Shown here in pieces: positions 33,435-35,419 of a stretch of DNA of 35,419 bases. Source of the DNA: JAKFXL01 sp947085765 (GTDB taxonomy: Bacteria; Pseudomonadota; Gammaproteobacteria; Tenderiales; Tenderiaceae); contig CAMTXZ010000014.1 of the NCBI GenBank assembly GCA_947085765.1, forward strand, positions 1 through 35,419, in the 5' to 3' direction. The notes beneath the pieces were generated by a model. That model ran no database searches. It was not told the origin of the DNA and was given only the letters and a program-made list of their open reading frames with translations. Position 1 is the first letter of the stretch; every line of letters begins with the position of its first letter. The position numbers and the translations under genes are program-made.

Positions 33435-33866
33435 TTACAGGAAACCATCGAGGCAACTATGAAGGACATTGAATCTGACTTTAAACTCGTTGAACATTTC
33501 TTTGTTCGTGGAGTAAAGCATTGCGTTGTATGCCTGGATATACTCTTCTGGTTCAAGACCAAGGACAGTGTTCTTGCCGCAATAGTCATCCCATGCCTTT
33601 TGCAGTTTCTTTTGGTGGCGTTTGGGCAAGATGTGGCGAATGGAGTCAACGGCGGTCATATGCTTCTCGAAGTCTCTGGCAAAAGTGTCCAAGGCAAAAG
33701 AATTATTGGCGATAGCAGAGACGCAGTCGGAGAATGAGGACTTGTAGGTGTGAACAGCGTTTCGAATAACCAAGTATCTCTGCAAAGCGAAAGCACCAAG
33801 TATGCTAATAAGAGCAACCAGGACAGCAGTCAGCACACTTCGGTATTCAATTAGTATTTCGACCAT
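33435..33866 (-). CDS. Hypothetical small membrane protein
   Basis: Unrecognised, 143 residues: one N-terminal membrane helix (about 9-28, RSVLTAVLVALISILGAFAL) followed by a helical cytoplasmic region rich in aromatic and charged residues (ARDFEKHMTAVDSIRHILPKRHQKKLQKAWDDYCG). The composition looks like a real protein. The ATG at 33866 has no clear ribosome site. It sits between the two copies of the 85-bp repeat and may have moved with them. Confidence 0.55.
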   Translation of the reverse strand: MVEILIEYRSVLTAVLVALISILGAFALQRYLVIRNAVHTYKSSFSDCVSAIANNSFALDTFARDFEKHMTAVDSIRHILPKRHQKKLQKAWDDYCGKNTVLGLEPEEYIQAYNAMLYSTNKEMFNEFKVRFNVLHSCLDGFL

Positions 33867-34210
33867 TGGTGGTTAGGATTCATTGGGTGGATTTCATTGT
33901 TGCCGGTTTTGTCTTTTGCCCAAGTTTGTAATAGACAGAAATATTAATATGGTGCCAGACAGAGCTCCCCAGAACCAAATTCAATTCCTTCTGCCGTGCC
34001 TTTCTTCAGCATAGTGATGTCTGATACTAACCTGTTATTGCTGAGAGGGTCGCTACCAAGCGGGAATTTTTCTCATTCCCACGCTCCCGCGTGGGAATGC
34101 ATACGGTCGGTACGCATGATATCAGGTATGGGTTCCCACGGAGGACCGTGGGAATCAGAACAGCCCTTCGATCAACTCAGCGCAAACGAATTTGTTCGAG
34201 GTACCTTTCA
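33867..34210. other. Intergenic region holding repeat copy B
   Basis: Apart from repeat copy B at 34076-34160, this 344-bp region holds nothing I can support. A 77-codon frame across the repeat (33996-34229) is judged spurious because most of it translates the palindrome. Confidence 0.5.
34076..34160. repeat. 85-bp palindromic repeat, copy B
   Basis: Same structure and orientation as copy A (33241-33325), about 94% identical by eye. Most differences fall outside the hairpin stems. It ends 50 nt before the 3' end of the Lrp/AsnC-type gene. Confidence 0.88.
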
Positions 34211-34687
34211 CTACTCGGCTTGGGCGTAGATGGGCAACGTGGTTCTCTCTACCACCCGGCGCAGTACAAAACTTGAATGCACGCCGGTGACGCCGGTGAT
34301 GCGGGTGATGCGATTGAGCAGTAGCTCCTGGTAGGCGTCCATGTCTTTGACGATGACTTTGAGTTGGTAGTCGGCGGACTGGCCGGTGATCAGCAGGCAC
34401 TCCATTACTTCGGGGATTTTGCTGATCTGCTCTTCAAAGTTGCTGAAGCGTTCTGGTGTGTGTTGGTCCATGGAGATGTGGATCAGGGCCATCAGTGTTA
34501 GGCCAAGCGCTTTGGCGTTGACGAGGGCGCGGTAGCCGGTGATTAGACCGGACTTTTCCAGCGCCTGGACGCGGCGCAGGCAGGGGGAGGGTGACAGGCC
34601 GATGCGATCGGCCAGCTCTTGATTGCTGATGCGCCCCTCTTCCTGCAGCAGTTGTAAGATCTGTTGGTCGTGGCGGTCTAGTTTCAT
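34211..34687 (-). CDS. Lrp/AsnC-family transcriptional regulator
   Basis: A feast/famine-type regulator of 158 residues. The N-terminal winged HTH is LDRHDQQILQLLQEEGRISNQELADRIGLSPSPCLRRVQALEKSGLI (3-49), the classic Lrp/AsnC signature. The RAM effector-binding domain (about 65-150) includes VMECLLITGQSADYQLKVIVKDMDAY. It is divergent from leuA, and the shared 172-bp region contains palindromes, so it may control itself and leuA in response to an amino acid. The ligand cannot be assigned. Confidence 0.93.
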   Translation of the reverse strand: MKLDRHDQQILQLLQEEGRISNQELADRIGLSPSPCLRRVQALEKSGLITGYRALVNAKALGLTLMALIHISMDQHTPERFSNFEEQISKIPEVMECLLITGQSADYQLKVIVKDMDAYQELLLNRITRITGVTGVHSSFVLRRVVERTTLPIYAQAE

Positions 34688-34717
34688 TGTGCTGCCCTTT
34701 TAGGTGCTTGATGTCGC

Positions 34718-34753
34718 CAATATTGCTGTATTTGTTAGTATTGCGCAATATTG
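34718..34753. promoter_or_regulatory. Candidate operator in the divergent regulator/leuA region
   Basis: CATATTG-like 8-mers, CAATATTG at 34718-34725 and 34746-34753, are each self-complementary and lie 28 bp apart. The second is fused to a 12-bp perfect palindrome, TATTGCGCAATA (34739-34750). AT-rich spaced dyads of this kind are usual for Lrp/AsnC regulators. It is close to the regulator's own start, consistent with autoregulation. Confidence 0.5.
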
Positions 34754-34859
34754 TTGTTTGTATGTCGCTATTTGTGTGTTATTTGCAATCTTATGCCGCT
34801 AGGGTTGGAGTAGCATAGTGTTCATTGCATCTACCATTCACTCGTGCCGGGATATTGTT

Positions 34860-35419
34860 ATGTTGAAACAACCTGATACCAAGTACCGCCCCTTTGCCCC
34901 TGTTCAGCTTGTGGATCGCCAGTGGCCGAATCGCACGATTACGGCGCCGCCGATCTGGATGAGTACCGATCTGCGTGATGGCAATCAGTCGCTGTTTGAG
35001 CCGATGGATGTGGAGCGCAAGATGCGGATGTTCCGCACACTATGTGATATCGGTTTTAAGCAGATTGAGGTGGCGTTTCCGTCGGCGTCGCAGACGGATT
35101 TTAACTTTGTGCGCAGTTTGATCGAGGACGATCTGATCCCCGCTGATGTGACAATTGAGGTGTTGACGCAAGCGCGTGAGCATCTTATCCGCCGCACCAT
35201 GGAGTCGTTGCGCGGTGCGCGCCGCGCCATCGTGCATGTCTATAACGCCACTTCCAAACCGTTTCGTGATGTGGTGTTTGGTTTGAGCAAGGCGGAGGTG
35301 GTGGCGATGGCGGTATCGTCGGTCAACCTGATCAAGACGTTGGCGGCCGAGCAGCCTGATACCGAGTGGCAGCTTGAATATAGCCCGGAGACCTTTAGCG
35401 CGACCGAGCTTGATTTTGC
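34860..35419 (+). CDS. leuA: 2-isopropylmalate synthase (partial, cut by the window end)
   Basis: First enzyme of leucine biosynthesis, condensing acetyl-CoA with 2-oxoisovalerate. The 186 visible residues begin MLKQPDTKYRPFAPVQLVDR, then WMSTDLRDGNQSLFEPM with the metal-binding Asp of STDLRDGNQ, and GFKQIEVAFPSASQTDF. This N-terminus belongs to the longer fungal/actinobacterial type of LeuA, not the E. coli type. The frame is open to the window edge, so the C-terminal regulatory domain is not seen. No strong ribosome site precedes the ATG. It is divergent from the Lrp/AsnC gene. Confidence 0.93.
   Translation, partial: MLKQPDTKYRPFAPVQLVDRQWPNRTITAPPIWMSTDLRDGNQSLFEPMDVERKMRMFRTLCDIGFKQIEVAFPSASQTDFNFVRSLIEDDLIPADVTIEVLTQAREHLIRRTMESLRGARRAIVHVYNATSKPFRDVVFGLSKAEVVAMAVSSVNLIKTLAAEQPDTEWQLEYSPETFSATELDF

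Noticed and set aside
33996..34229. 77-codon frame across repeat copy B
   Set aside because: A large part of the translation comes from the palindromic repeat.
1..35419. CRISPR arrays, tRNA or rRNA genes, transposases, integrases
   Set aside because: Read for on both strands; no regularly spaced repeats, no cloverleaf with the TTCGA motif in context, and no recombinase motifs were found.

Overview
The window looks like chromosome of a free-living gammaproteobacterium. The order rnr-rlmB-rpsF-priB-rpsR-(DUF2232)-rplI-dnaB-alr, a true PriB, bacterial S6/S18/L9, a general porin and SelO with a Ser-Cys-Ser-Ser tail all fit that class. The nitrate assimilation genes and the dispersed palindromic repeats resemble environmental (for example sulfur-oxidising) lineages, but the species cannot be named from this sequence.

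Left third (1-8470): a co-directional housekeeping block. RNase R and the 23S 2'-O-methyltransferase RlmB overlap by 4 nt. A sigma-70-like promoter and a structured leader (candidate S6:S18 autoregulatory RNA) precede rpsF-priB-rpsR. A strong terminator separates this from a DUF2232-like membrane protein and rplI, which ends at a second terminator. dnaB and alr (4-nt overlap) follow. Then come single genes: a porin with its own terminator (8692-9618), an M48 lipoprotein metallopeptidase (9820-10617) and selO (10991-12496).

Accessory island (about 12500-19138): a visibly AT-richer stretch holds a tight operon of a cytosine-5 DNA methyltransferase, a 992-residue protein with two GHKL ATPase domains (N-terminal MORC/MutL-like and C-terminal histidine-kinase-like with an H-box), and a 622-residue protein with a response-regulator-like receiver domain. 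Every gene junction is the same 8-nt overlap (ATGRCTGA). The third gene overlaps a 41-codon frame in the same way; that frame looks like the 5' stump of a lost fourth gene. I read this as a candidate signal-transducing, restriction-modification-like defence module without a recognisable nuclease. It is the most unusual feature of the window.

Nitrogen block (19139-29266): nirB-nirD-nasA (assimilatory nitrite and nitrate reductases) run leftward. A small cupin gene and the nitrate transporter narK run rightward, narK behind a good sigma-54-type promoter. A PP2C phosphatase/Ser-Thr kinase fusion and a small helix-hairpin-helix (Cdd1-like) protein follow.

Right end (29267-35419): a DEDDh exonuclease, a membrane thioredoxin-fold protein without the CxxC, a coiled-coil/membrane protein, an NdpA/YejK nucleoid-associated protein, an AT-rich SAM methyltransferase, and a small membrane protein flanked by two copies of an 85-bp repeat. 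An Lrp/AsnC regulator is divergent from a leuA gene that is cut by the window edge. Several families of palindromic repeats lie between genes. I found no tRNA, rRNA, CRISPR array or transposase.
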